Shown here piece by piece: positions 22,863 through 33,303 of a DNA stretch of 64,000 nt. The notes under the pieces were generated by a model. It made no database searches, was not told the DNA's origin, and worked only from the letters and a program-made list of their open reading frames with translations. Within the stretch, counting starts at the first letter, position 1. Each line of letters starts with the position of its first letter. Both the position numbers and the translations under genes were made by a program. The DNA is taken from contig NC_080422.1 in the NCBI RefSeq assembly GCF_029873635.1, positions 7,471,764 to 7,535,763 of the forward strand, read 5' to 3'. This DNA comes from Malania oleifera (Eukaryota; Streptophyta; Magnoliopsida; Santalales; Ximeniaceae).

Positions 22863-25453
22863 TTAATTAATCGGATTTATAAAAAAAAAAATAATAATTA
22901 AAATTTGTTTTTATTTTTATTAATAAAATATATTATTATTAATATTGATTAAATATATTATTATTATTATTACTCTCCTGAAGCTTCAGTTTCAGGGGGG
23001 GTTTTTTTTTCTTTCTTCTTTTCTTTCTTCTTCTTCTCCTTCTTCTTCTTCTTTTCTTCCTCTGTTCTGCGCGCAGACACTCTCTCTCTCCTCTCATTCT
23101 CTCTCCCTCTTTCCTCAGTTACGTGGCGGATTCTCACCCGATCGAGAATCAGAAGATACCGTTGAGCTCCATTCTCCGCTGCCGTCATTTCTACTAGAGC
23201 AGATCGATGGTAGGAGCGGCGTAAACGTATCTCCTAGGGTAAGCCAATTTTTCTTTTTTTATTTAATTTCTTGCAAATTATAAGTCTGATTGACAAACGA
23301 ACACTACCACGAGAATCTAGGGATGATTCTCTACAAGTCTAGCGGGGTCGTCGTGGGCAAAATCCAAAATTTGGGATACGAGGGTTATTAAGGGGCTTAT
23401 TTTTAATTAATTAGTATTAATTTAGAAATGTTAAAATGTTGAGCATCTAGAGTTGAAGTAGAATTTTCAGAATTTAAGGCCTAAGTGAGCGTTGTGGGTG
23501 TAATTTTGGAATCTGCAGGCAAAATTCAGAAAATTAAGTAGGAGTGTCAAATATTGGTTTAAATGTTAATTTGGAGTACATGGGGCCTAGGGAAGGCTAG
23601 ATAGGTAGTATTTTGGGGAAATGAATTAATTAATCTGGGAAAAATACAAATTGCAAGAGTTGAATTTTGGGCGCTAAAAGCGTAGGATTTGGGTCTTAAC
23701 GAGACTATAATAGTATTTTTAGAATTACCATTTAAATTAATATATGAAAATGAGCATATTGTATTTTTCTGAAAATTATTATGATATAAATATCAGATAA
23801 ATTGTGTGGCATTTGAGTAATATTAATATGTGATGCTTTGGAGTTTGAAATTAATATATTATGAATATTAGATGAAAATTATGTGGCACATGACGTGTTG
23901 AAAAATGTGAAATATAACGATGGGTATTTTCTGGGAAAATATTGAAATGAGAATGATTGATGTGATTAGTGGAAAATAATGAAATATGGTATTTATATGT
24001 GAGAAAATTATTTGCATGAGAAATAAGTTTGTACAAATTATTAATATGAGTATTTTAGTAAAATGTGAAAAATACGTGAAATATGATATATGTTATTACG
24101 ATGATGAAATGTGCACAGAAAATGATGAGAATATTTATATTGAACTGAATTGTGATATACTGGAATATGATTGATGAAATGCTAATACCGCATAATGATT
24201 GCGGGTATGTGGTAGTGAATCCTGATGGATGGTTATGATACTGAGCACGGTACCATTGCTAGTGGTGTTAGTGTAACCACACGGACTCTTGGAGCATGTA
24301 GCGTGATAGTCGACTGTGTCATTTTGTAGGGTTGTTAGGCTCCCTGAGTCCAGATCAGGCTATAGGCCGGCTAGTCGTACTACAGATGCGATATGTGATA
24401 TGATATTTAATATAACTGGATCGGTCAACCGCGGTTAGATCCAACCTTTGAGCTGCACAACCTTAACCATGGGGGGAAGCATGACGTGGATAGAAAGATC
24501 CTCAAGGTGGTCATGAATTATAGACGCAATGTTGGTATTTGATACCAAGGATACTTATGAGCCGGAAAATAAAATGGAAATGGAAAGTAAAAGAATGATA
24601 AAATTGACTAAAATGAGAAATGAAAGAAAGAGTGAAAATTGAGAAATAGAGAATGATAAAATTGAGAAATGAAACTGTGTGAGTTAATAATATAAATAAT
24701 TGAGGCAAAGTGAAACTCTCTGTCTGAGGGCTTATTGAGTAAGGTGAGTGCCCTGATAGGTATCAGATGTGGTGATACCTGACTGCATAACGTGTTAGGG
24801 CATAGAGAAGCTACTTGTATGGGTGGGTAATCTTCCCTATTCTCGGAAACTTTCGCAGGTAATTATGTGTTGAAATTATTGAATTTAAGAAATGGTTTTA
24901 AAGCGTATAAAAGCTTGTGTTGTACATCTATATGAGTATGAGAATGTGTATATCAGTGTATTTTCTTAGATGAAACGATCGTTTGAAAAGTAAAGCAAGT
25001 TATAACTGAGCCACACACTGTAAATAATTTATTCCTTCTTACTGAGATGTGTCTCACCCAAGTTATCTAAATTTTTCAGGGAACAGGGATAGATCAGGTG
25101 ATAAAACTCTGTGATCATAGGGAGCTGGGACCCTGACACACACAGGGAGAGTTTTTGGTGGACTAGGGAGGTGTGATTCCCTAAGGTTGTATTGTTTTTG
25201 GGTATGAGATAGTATTGTGTATATGTGTATGTTGATACTTTGAGTATTGTATTTTGGATGATATAAACATACTGTCTTTCGCTGTTAGGTTATATAAATA
25301 AAATAACTTTTTGCCCAGTACCCAGTGCGGGTCAGGTCGTATGAATGATAGTAGGATTGTTGACGTGATGGATTTATGGATGTTGTCGATGACGTGTAAA
25401 GTATTTATTATTGTTTATTGGAAAAAAAATTGTACGAAAATCAGGTCGTCGCA
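22793..25453 (+). mobile_element. Solo LTR G, second Tekay-like subfamily, nested in LTR F
   Basis: A 2661 bp solo LTR from TGTAATAACCC to GGTCGTCGCA with perfect duplications AATCA (22788-22792 and 25454-25458). Like LTR E it has no CGTCGACGA array and shares the CACGAGAATCTAGGGATG region. It does keep the GCACGGTACCAT box (24245-24256). It is inserted in LTR F, which is inserted in copia gag, making three layers. Confidence 0.9.
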
Positions 25454-26540
25454 AATCAAGTATGACATAGTATGTTATATAGAAATATGATTTATTCATA
25501 TTTATACAGAATAGTTTTACCTGATTTATTAAATGCAGTTAAATTATGTACAAATTTTCCTTACTTATCAAATACAGTTAAACATGTACGGTATATGTTA
25601 TAACACAAAATACTCATGTTGCCACACACTGATATTAGTCTATCTCCCTTACTAAGAGGTGTCTCACCTCAATAATACAAACATTTTAGGACACCCAGAC
25701 AGATGAGCGGAGCGAGCTCCGAGATAGAGGAAGCTGTTAGTGCTACCCTAACTGAAGGATAAGTAGTTGGTTTGAGATCATGATAGATTTTTGGAGTCTG
25801 ACCCTAGGATAATTACAGTCCTTTTTAGGATGTATATGTGTATTTTTTGTTACAGTAAACTCTGGTATTGTATATAAGATTAAAGATATTTTGATTTCCG
25901 CTACATAATTGTCACGTATGAATAAACAAGTGTATCCCCGGTTCCCTTGGGGTCCGAGTTGATTTTGTTTATGTTTTATAGTATCAGAGTTATTATTATT
26001 ATTATTATTATGTGAATATATATAGCAGTATTTTGGGGTCGTTACAATATCTTCAGGATGCAAAGTCATGGGCAAATCAACTAGCTATAGCCCGACAACC
26101 TGTAGAGGATGATGATTTAATTCATCACGTTCTTAGTAGTTTGAATTCCTCTTTTTCATCTTTTTCAATCTCCATGGGTGTTGTTTTTGGTGACCAATCA
26201 ATGAGTTTGGATGATTTTTCCTTTGAGCTATTGTCTTGTGAAATTCAAATTCAAGTTAGCGACCTGTGCATCTCCTACAACTGCACGATGAGGGTATTTT
26301 TGCTATGATGGTTTGTCGTCTTGGAGGCTAAAAGAAGCAGAACAAATCCTTTTAACCCAGGTTTCCCAATTGTCCTAGACAGAATCAAAATCAAGGCCCT
26401 CCTTGATTCCAAGGCAATAATAATAAGCAAAAGAATAATCAATTTCAATTTCAAGGGAATTTTCAGCCATTTAGGAACAATAAAAACCCAAATGGTGAAT
26501 ATAACTTTAGCAGCAACAATTGTCAATATCTAATAACTAT

Positions 26541-27764
26541 GTAAGTGGATGTGTATATATTTATACTATAATACTATAGACGTCGGTACCCAAATCCAAA
26601 TTTTTCATTATTTTGAATTTTTAAAATATTTTACTAATTTTTTATTAGTTGCTGTTTAAGATCTTGGATTACCATTGGTTCAATTATTTTTTCAAAATTT
26701 TGATTTTAATAAAAATGAGGAAAAACTTAGTTAGTTGAAATTTATTGTTCTTAAAAGCAATTTATTTATGAGGCATCATAAATCACACGCTCTCTCTTCC
26801 TCTTATAATAATGTGAAAAATTAAGAAGAAATCGCAAAAGAAACGTTTTATTATTACCCTTAGAGACCCCAAGCCACCTTGCCGGTCTCTTATGATTCCA
26901 TCCAATTAGTCATATAAAAATAATTTAGAATATTGATTTTGGATCTAGACCTAGCCTCGCCCAATTCAATATTCACTATTGAGAGTTTCATCAACGAGAA
27001 GACATAGCCATTACAAAAGAAGATTTTAGAGACATCAACATGTTATGGCATAATACATTACTTGGTGATTACGTCTTATCTTACCATTGACTTGTTAGAC
27101 GACAACACTATTTAAGAATTTGCACAAGTTAAGTGTAATGGATTTTGATGTTTCTTTGATTGGGACTTAAGCTTCCATCCTCTTAGGTATGCCCAAAACT
27201 TCTGTATATATTCATTTTGATCAATAAAATTTATCATTTACCAATAAAAAAAAGAATTTGAAAAATATATATTTTAGGTTTTAATTTAACAAATTTTTAT
27301 TTTTTATATTGTCAAATTGTAGCATTAATTTTGCATTATTGGATGGTTTATGAATAATGAATGATTGGTTTAATTTATCTTCATTGATATTTTAGTCATT
27401 TTTGTGCTTTATCCCTAAAAATGATGTATTAGATTGTAATTACTAATTTAACACAACTTTAAAATTTATAATACGGTTTATCTTTAGAAAATAATAATCA
27501 TATGCACCTCGTACGTGCTTAAACAAAACGACAAGGGCCTTTTCAAGCCAGGTTCCAAACGTCGTCGTTTCAAATGCCACTTCCGCTTCGGTTGGTAAGC
27601 TCGTTGTCTACCACCCCCACCCTCTTGTTGGCGGCTCCGTCAGTGTCCCTTCGCTCCCTCGACGAGTCCGCCACTCTCTCTTTTAACAGCTCTCCGAGTC
27701 CGCCAGTCTCTCATTTAACAGCTCTATTCAGCAGCTGCAACCTCATTTTTACGCCCATACCATA

Positions 27765-27769
<5 letters not shown>
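26541..27769. other. Intergenic DNA upstream of the 6PGDH gene
   Basis: AT-rich until about 27500, then GC-rising sequence that probably holds the promoter and 5' UTR. Open frames from about 27574 run into the 6PGDH coding region in another frame and look like shadows. No convincing TATA box was found. Confidence 0.5.
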
Positions 27770-27795
<26 letters not shown>

Positions 27796-27796
27796 G
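27770..27796 (+). repeat. CT-rich tract in the 6PGDH 5' UTR
   Basis: A (CT)n run of about 12 units ends one base before the start codon. Pyrimidine-rich 5' UTRs are common in plant housekeeping genes, so it may be functional. Inference only. Confidence 0.6.
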
Positions 27797-29287
27797 ATGG
27801 AGGCAACATCCCCTGCTCTGTCGCGGATAGGCCTCGCAGGCCTCGCCGTGATGGGCCAAAACCTAGCCCTAAACATCGCCGAGAAGGGTTTTCCCATCTC
27901 CGTCTACAATCGCACCGCCTCCAAGGTCGACGAAACCCTAGATCGCGCCGTGGCCGAGGGCCAACTTCCCCTCTCCGGCCACTACTCCCCTCGCGAATTT
28001 GTCTTGTCCATCCGTCGCCCCAGATCGGTCATCATCCTCGTCAAGGCCGGCTCGCCGGTCGACCAGACCATCGCCGCCTTGTCCGATCACATGGAGCCCG
28101 GTGACTGCATCATCGACGGCGGTAACGAGTGGTACGAGAACACTGAACGCCGCATTCGCCAGGTCGCCGAGAAGGGCCTTCTCTATCTCGGCATGGGCGT
28201 CTCTGGCGGCGAGGATGGCGCGCGCCATGGGCCGTCGTTGATGCCCGGAGGATCTTACGAGGCCTATTTGAACATCGAGGATGTCGTCAAGAAGGTCGCC
28301 GCACAAGTCGAGGACGGCCCTTGCGTTACCTACATCGGCGAAGGGGGTTCGGGTAATTTCGTGAAGATGGTTCATAACGGCATTGAATATGGCGATATGC
28401 AGTTGATAGCTGAGGCTTATGATGTGTTGAAGACTGCTGGAGGGTTGTCGAACGCCGAACTTGCAGATATTTTTGACGAGTGGAACAGAGGGGAACTTGA
28501 AAGCTTCTTGGTTGAGATCACTGCCAATATATTTAAGGTAAAGGATGAGCATGGAAATGGGGATTTGGTGGATAAGATTTTGGATAAAACGGGGATGAAA
28601 GGGACTGGGAAGTGGACGGTTCAGCAGGCGGCGGAGTTGTCAGTGGCTGCGCCTACAATTGCATCTTCACTGGATTGCAGGTACTTGAGTGGGTTGAAGG
28701 AGGAAAGGGAAGCTGCGGCTGAGGCTTTAAAGGAGGCTGGAATGAGGGAGGATGTTGGAGCAGTGAGAAGTGGGATTGATAAGAAGAGGTTAATTGATGA
28801 TGTGAGGCAGGCCTTGTACGCATCAAAGATATGTAGCTATGCTCAAGGGATGAACTTGTTGAGGGCAAAGAGTGTGGAGAAGGAGTGGAATTTGAATTTG
28901 GGGGAGTTGGCGAGGATTTGGAAAGGTGGGTGCATTATAAGAGCCGTGTTCTTGGATCGAATCAAGAGGGCATACCTGCGCAACCCAAATTTGGCAAGTT
29001 TGATTGTTGATCCAGAGTTTGCAAGGGAAATGGTTCAGAGGCAAGCTGCATGGAGGAGAGTTGTGGGTTTGGCAGTTTCAAATGGCATTAGCACGCCAGG
29101 AATGTGTGCTAGTCTTAATTACTTCGATACGTATAGGCGAGCAAGACTGCCTGCCAACCTTATCCAGGCTCAAAGGGATTTGTTTGGGGCACACACTTAT
29201 GAGAGGATTGATGGCCCGGGTTCATTTCATACTGAGTGGACAAAACTTGCTCAAAAGAGCAATTCTGGTGTTGCTGCTCTTAATTGA
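27797..29287 (+). CDS. PGD1: 6-phosphogluconate dehydrogenase, decarboxylating (PGD1/PGD3 type)
   Basis: A complete single-exon gene of 496 residues, near the usual plant length of about 487. The enzyme oxidises 6-phosphogluconate with NADP+ to ribulose 5-phosphate, CO2 and NADPH, the third step of the oxidative pentose phosphate pathway. Seen in the protein: the NADP-binding fold GLAGLAVMGQNLA (12-24) with NRT at 38-40, GGNEWYENTERR (108-119), the substrate loop GVSGGEDGARHGPS (134-147), and catalytic Lys190 and Glu197 in GSGNFVKMVHNGIEYGDMQ. The C-terminal domain has GMKGTGKWT (266-274), RRARLPANL (447-455) and GAHTYER (464-470). It ends GVAALN and lacks the SKI peroxisome signal of PGD2, so it fits the PGD1/PGD3 type known in Arabidopsis from cytosol and plastids. 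The ATG was chosen because homology starts at residue 10. Codon use is GC-rich in the first 500 bases. No defect is visible. Confidence 0.97.
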   Translation: MEATSPALSRIGLAGLAVMGQNLALNIAEKGFPISVYNRTASKVDETLDRAVAEGQLPLSGHYSPREFVLSIRRPRSVIILVKAGSPVDQTIAALSDHMEPGDCIIDGGNEWYENTERRIRQVAEKGLLYLGMGVSGGEDGARHGPSLMPGGSYEAYLNIEDVVKKVAAQVEDGPCVTYIGEGGSGNFVKMVHNGIEYGDMQLIAEAYDVLKTAGGLSNAELADIFDEWNRGELESFLVEITANIFKVKDEHGNGDLVDKILDKTGMKGTGKWTVQQAAELSVAAPTIASSLDCRYLSGLKEEREAAAEALKEAGMREDVGAVRSGIDKKRLIDDVRQALYASKICSYAQGMNLLRAKSVEKEWNLNLGELARIWKGGCIIRAVFLDRIKRAYLRNPNLASLIVDPEFAREMVQRQAAWRRVVGLAVSNGISTPGMCASLNYFDTYRRARLPANLIQAQRDLFGAHTYERIDGPGSFHTEWTKLAQKSNSGVAALN

Positions 29288-29786
29288 ACTTTTTTGGTTG
29301 CTCTCTCAAATGTCTGTTTTAGCTCATCAGGTTTTGTTGATGTTTCTCTTTGGGAATTTCCTGCTCAGGCATGGCAATTATTGTTTAGCCTTGCAGTTCT
29401 TTGCTGTCAATAAGTGGTGCATGCCATTTTATCAATGCTGGCTGTAATATTTGCAAATGTTTTCTTTCTGTTGCAGTAAAGGAGATAAGAAACTGTTCTG
29501 ATTTGAACACCACATTTATGTTTTCCATTAGCATATCTTTTGTTCCATGAGTTTCGCCAGGTAAACATTTATGGTACTAGGCATATTTCCACTTTTCCAA
29601 GAAGGAATGATTTCTTGTGGTCATAAATCCGATTTGAGAAACGATTTCGTATGACTGTGAACCCATAATGCGTGGTTACTGTTGCTTTTTGTTGTTATTG
29701 GAGGGGAGGGGAGGGAAGTGCTAATCAAAATGTAATGGGTGTCTTTCATTTTTTCCCTTTTAGTTTCTCATGGGAAATGAGCCCTA
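29288..29786. other. 3' flank of the 6PGDH gene
   Basis: Probably the 3' UTR and downstream spacer. It is T-rich and contains no other gene. The intact TRIM starts at its right edge. Confidence 0.5.
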
Positions 29787-30196
29787 TGTACCGGTCCTCG
29801 GCCCAACTTCGGTGAGACATTGTCCGCCTTGGTCCACTAGTCTCACGGGTTTGTCCTATAAAAGGCGTCTCATATAGTTAGAGTTTAAACCATCCTTATA
29901 AGCCCAAGATCTCTCTAGTACATATCCGATGTAGGACCATGACGGGGTCTCCCGTCCGATCTCTGACGCCCTCGTTAGAGTGGCTTGCACCTTTGTGTAG
30001 GATTCACCCACATGATAGTACCTCTAGGGTAGCTCTGATACCAAATGTAATGGTTTTGAGCCCAACTCCGGTGAAGTATTGTCCGCTTTGGTCCACTAGT
30101 CTCACGGGTTTATCCTATAAAAGGCGCCTCACATAGTTGGGGTCTAAACCTAAGCCTAAGATCTCCCTAGTACACATCCGATGTGGGACTATGACA
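29787..30196 (-). mobile_element. Complete TRIM element
   Basis: A 410 bp terminal-repeat retrotransposon in miniature on the minus strand. LTRs are 29787-29944 and 30046-30196 (about 158 and 151 bp), sharing GTCTCACGGGTTT and TCCTATAAAAGGCG. The primer binding site TTTGGTATCAGAGCT (minus strand of 30031-30045) matches initiator tRNA-Met, and a 101 bp internal part separates the LTRs. Perfect duplications CCCTA flank it (29782-29786 and 30197-30201). It cannot code for protein; it looks structurally whole. It lies about 500 bp downstream of the 6PGDH stop. A degenerate relative is at 60281-60765. Confidence 0.9.
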
Positions 30197-30201
30197 CCCT
30201 A

Positions 30202-30948
30202 CTTTAGCCCATTGCTTGCTATCATTGAAGGAAAGATGATGTATTTCATTTTAGTTGAACATATGTTGAGTCTGGATGTTATTGACAAATTAATGTTTGT
30301 TTCCAACTCACCTTTGTTGTTGATGGCCAATCACTTGTCATTCTTGATCATTGATTATTTGAATGCGAGAAAAGAATATCCTGGCCTATTGGTATTTGGC
30401 TGTCACCTCCATGCCTCCCTTCCTCAATAGAATGGCACTACCTCCCGTTGTGTGGCCCAGGCCTAATGAGCCTCTGATGGAACAAAAGAAAATAGGGAGT
30501 TCCTATGAAAAAAATAATTAAGTTCTGTTATTATGTAAGAATTTTATGTAGTTTTAGTTGAATTTAATTCTTTTTATGAATGTTTTGTATGTCTTCTAAA
30601 ACATAAATGATTTAAATTGTTCTTTATATATAGACACATAAACAACACACACACAAACCAACTCAGCAGAACTGAAGAGCCAAACACTGGTGGATGCTGC
30701 TCTCCAGGATTTTCAACTTTGCAATTTGCAGAACTACTCAAGAATTTGGTAAATGCTAGGAAGCAGTTGGTGTGTTTACTCCTATGCTAACCGTATTGTT
30801 ACTGTTGTTTTTGTGTGTGGAAGTAGTTTTATTTAATGGAGATTCATCATGAGTTATGACCCTTATTAGATCTTATTCTATTAACAAACGCCTTTTCTAA
30901 ACTATAATTTGATTAATTCTACATCAGATGGCCTTCAAATTCATTTTT
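30202..30948. other. Spacer; possible 5' UTR exon of the ABCC pseudogene
   Basis: No coding feature was recognised. Near 30660-30750 sequence ending AAGAATTTG followed by GTAAATGC resembles an exon end with a splice donor, and an acceptor-like TTGCAG lies at 31612-31617 before the ABCC start. This would fit a 5' UTR intron, but it is only an inference. Confidence 0.35.
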
Positions 30949-31490
30949 CTTTTTTTTTTTTTTTTGGGGAAGGAATAAATTCTTAAAACAGGAAGAAGAT
31001 ATGAGATAGTAAGCCAAATGCTAGAAGCATCAAGCAGCCTACTCTACATTTTTCAGAAACACTTAGAACCAGACTGCAAACCAAAAACAGGACAAACAAC
31101 ACGAAAAGAACAAATTATATACAACCCAATACAGAGAACAACCAAACCTGCAGAGTCCATGGAACAAAGAGGACAAAAGGTAAAGCATGGAAATTGAGCA
31201 TTTTTCCCTCTAAGAAGCACAGAACTTGAGCTTGATAGCAGAACTAAGCTACAGAACTTCCCTTTCTGCAGAAACCAAGCACCTGCATATCCACTGCCTA
31301 GAGAATCCCAGGACCTGTGAAAGCAAAGAATTTTACGTATTGTTTTTATCCCATGACCTTCATCAATGCCACAGATCATCCTAGCACAAAGAAGCGGTGA
31401 ATTTCCCTCCATTACATAGTTATCCAAAAAAAATAGTACAACCAAAACAATTCTCTAAGGGGCAAAAGAAAATAAAAGGGGAAAAAAAAA
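30949..31490 (-). mobile_element. Probable retroposed sequence with poly(A) tail
   Basis: A run of about 17 T at 30949-30966 looks like a poly(A) tail on the minus strand, followed by about 500 bp without a recognised protein match. The right edge is unclear, as a second A-rich run lies at 31483-31498. It could be a LINE 3' end or a processed sequence. Family unknown. Confidence 0.4.
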
Positions 31491-31643
31491 AAAAAAACTA
31501 AGGGGCACCCAGGCCACTCTTCCTTCCCCCATCATGAATTAATGCTTTATATATTTGTAGAACAGTTTAATTTTGCTTACATTTAACTAAGAGTTTACTC
31601 CTTGCAAACCATTGCAGATTTGAATGAAAAGAAAACAAAGAAT

Positions 31644-32260
31644 ATGATGGAGGTGGTGTTGTGTAATGCATTTTGTAGAAACTTAGGCAGCTCAAACCAA
31701 GTTGTAATGAAATTCAGTTTTGTTTATGGGAGCTATTGTTCTTTATTATTCCTGTATCTACTATGCCTTGGTCATTTCACTTGATATTCTTCTCCTTTTA
31801 ATTTTATCCTTTTTCTTAATTCGCAGATCATTCTTTGAAAATATGCAAATTTCCCTACATTACCAAATGTTTCCACTGTTGGGAATAGCCTCACCCAGTT
31901 TTAACGGTGGTTTGGGATTAGTCTACTTGGTCTTGGGGTTCTGAGTTTCACATGTTGTTGCTTATATTTACTGTGAGCATCAGAAGGCAACCACCACCGC
32001 ATTCGACCAGAACGAAGGTATGCTCGCCTTCCTGATTGCCAGAATTTTTCGCAGTGCTTCCTTGTGGGAAGCTATGGTGGACAAAGCGATGTCGCTGAAG
32101 ACCTTTCTAGATTTACTATATTTTCAAGGTGCAATTCTATTGCTTATCTTTGTTTTTCAGGGACAAAGATACAATTTAGACATACGAAATGATGATCATT
32201 ATGGACCTCTGCAAGGGGGGAAAACCAGTGCTAATGCTGAAAATGGATGCCAAAGGTTGT
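31644..32260 (+). pseudogene. ABCC pseudogene block 1: N-terminal TMD0 and L0 linker
   Basis: Starts at a likely original ATG (31644 or 31647, MMEVVLCNAFC). Readable ABCC10-like stretches are ALVISLDILLLLILSF, SFNGGLGLVYLVLGF, and SLKTFLDLLYFQGAILLL followed by GPLQGGKTSANAENG, the equivalent of the YxPLxG linker. Frame changes occur between these stretches, near 31780 and 31945-32020. Confidence 0.85.
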
Positions 32261-32328
32261 ATAACTGACTCCTTTTGTCAGTGCGGAACTGCTTAGTATG
32301 ACTGCAATTTGATCATTAAATCCCTTAC

Positions 32329-32640
32329 TCTCTGTTTGGAACTTGAAAAATATTAGGGAAAGGAAAGAAAAATATCAAGGAATCTACATTTTTATGTTTG
32401 GTTATCGAGTAAAGTAAGAAAGAAAATAAAAAATATATCAAATTCATGAACAAATTTTTTTTATTTTACACATCATTAATATTTAGTTTTTCCTAATTTT
32501 TAATCATATAAAAACAAACTTTCATTTTTAATAGAATCTAATGTAGAAGAAAAATATAATGGAAAATGAGTTTCCTCCTTATTTTCCTTTCATTTCCTTT
32601 CCTTGTCCCAAGTGAAATCCTTGACCCAAACGGACTGTGA
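32329..32640. mobile_element. MITE-like AT-rich insert in the ABCC pseudogene
   Basis: About 310 bp of A/T-rich sequence with inverted ends CTCTGTTTGGAACTTG (left) and AGTCCGTTTGGGTCAAGG (reverse complement of the right). It resembles the element at 50510-50803. It lies where the ABCC pseudogene jumps from the L0 linker to the cytosolic linker, perhaps in an intron. Superfamily not determined. Confidence 0.55.
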
Positions 32641-33303
32641 AGAAGGAAAACAGAATTGACTCTTGGATAGAACGATTTGCCATTGTTCCGGCTGGCCAAC
32701 CGAACCCAAAACCGTTACTCCATGTTCTGGAGGCAATCAAATGAACTAAAACAGAAAAGATCATCTAAACCCCCTAAAAGACTATTTTGCATTGCTACTG
32801 GAAAGCTATATTCTGTAATGATTTCTTTGCACTTGTCAAGGTAGTGAACATCTCTCTGGGTCCTCTGTTTCTCAAGGCTTTCATTGAGGTTGTTGAAGGG
32901 AAGGAAGTTTTTTTTGCATGAAGTTTATGCCCTGGATGGAGGACTCTTCCTTTTGAAATGCAATGAATCAATACTGGGGAGATAGTGTTGGGCTGTGAGT
33001 AAGGTCTTCACTCCGTGCAGCTATTTATCAGAACTTAAGACTGTCAAATGCAGCAACAACACATTCTGCAGGTCATATAGTGAACTACTTAACTGTAGAC
33101 GCCAACCTGAATAGCTGGGTTTCCATATTGGTTTCACTAGACATGGTCAACAACCCTTCTGATTTTTGTTGCATGGATCATTATCTACTATAGCTCCAAG
33201 CTTGTAACCATTGCAGCTCTGGTTTTCATGATATTGTCTGTAATTGGAAATTTTTCACTGGCCAAAGCTCAAACATAAATATTGATTGGTGTTCATGGCG
33301 TGG
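32641..33303 (+). pseudogene. ABCC pseudogene block 2: linker and first half of TMD1
   Basis: Contains SMFWRQSNELKQKRSSKPPK, ALVKVVNISLGPLFLKAFIEVVEGKE, LRLSNAATTHSAG, NYLTVDA and TIAALVFMILSVIGNFSLAKAQT in successive frames, colinear with ABCC10 TMD1. The frame changes several times. The block ends at the gypsy insertion; the duplication copy CGTGG is at 33299-33303. Confidence 0.9.

Larger units (their letters stand above)
21088..26046 (+). mobile_element. Solo LTR F, Tekay-type family, split by LTR G
   Basis: A long solo LTR from TGTAGAGACCC to GGTCGTTACA with perfect duplications ATATC (21083-21087 and 26047-26051). Without the nested LTR G it is about 2.3 kb. It has a rich CGTCGACGA array (21195-21450), a TATA box (21458-21465), a CT tract, a minisatellite (22205-22325) and the GCACGGTACCGT box (22466-22477). 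The part right of LTR G runs from 25459 to 26046. Confidence 0.9.
17820..26540 (+). mobile_element. Ty1-copia fragment (LTR end, leader, gag), broken and invaded
   Basis: Plus-strand copia remnant. LTR-like sequence runs up to about 18075, then a primer-binding-like GGTAATCAGAGC (18079-18090) and a gag start near 18139 (SSSSATFNPP). Gag continues after solo LTR E at 20718-21087 (DLLGFVDGT, WLNATLDEKVVS) and after solo LTR F at 26047-26540 (YLQDAKSWANQLA, a Q/N-rich tail). No pol part was found, so it is a truncated fossil. The clade is not clear. Confidence 0.75.

Noticed and set aside
22945-23283. Open frames rich in Ser/Leu or Lys/Glu
   Set aside because: They lie on the pyrimidine-rich tract of LTR G and have no other protein support.
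27574-28104. Long open frame overlapping the start of 6PGDH in another frame
   Set aside because: It is rich in Arg/Pro/Ser from GC-rich codons of the real gene and has no domain. The 6PGDH frame is fully conserved.
27938-28552. 204-residue open frame on the minus strand inside 6PGDH
   Set aside because: It is the antisense shadow of a conserved gene with no recognisable domain.
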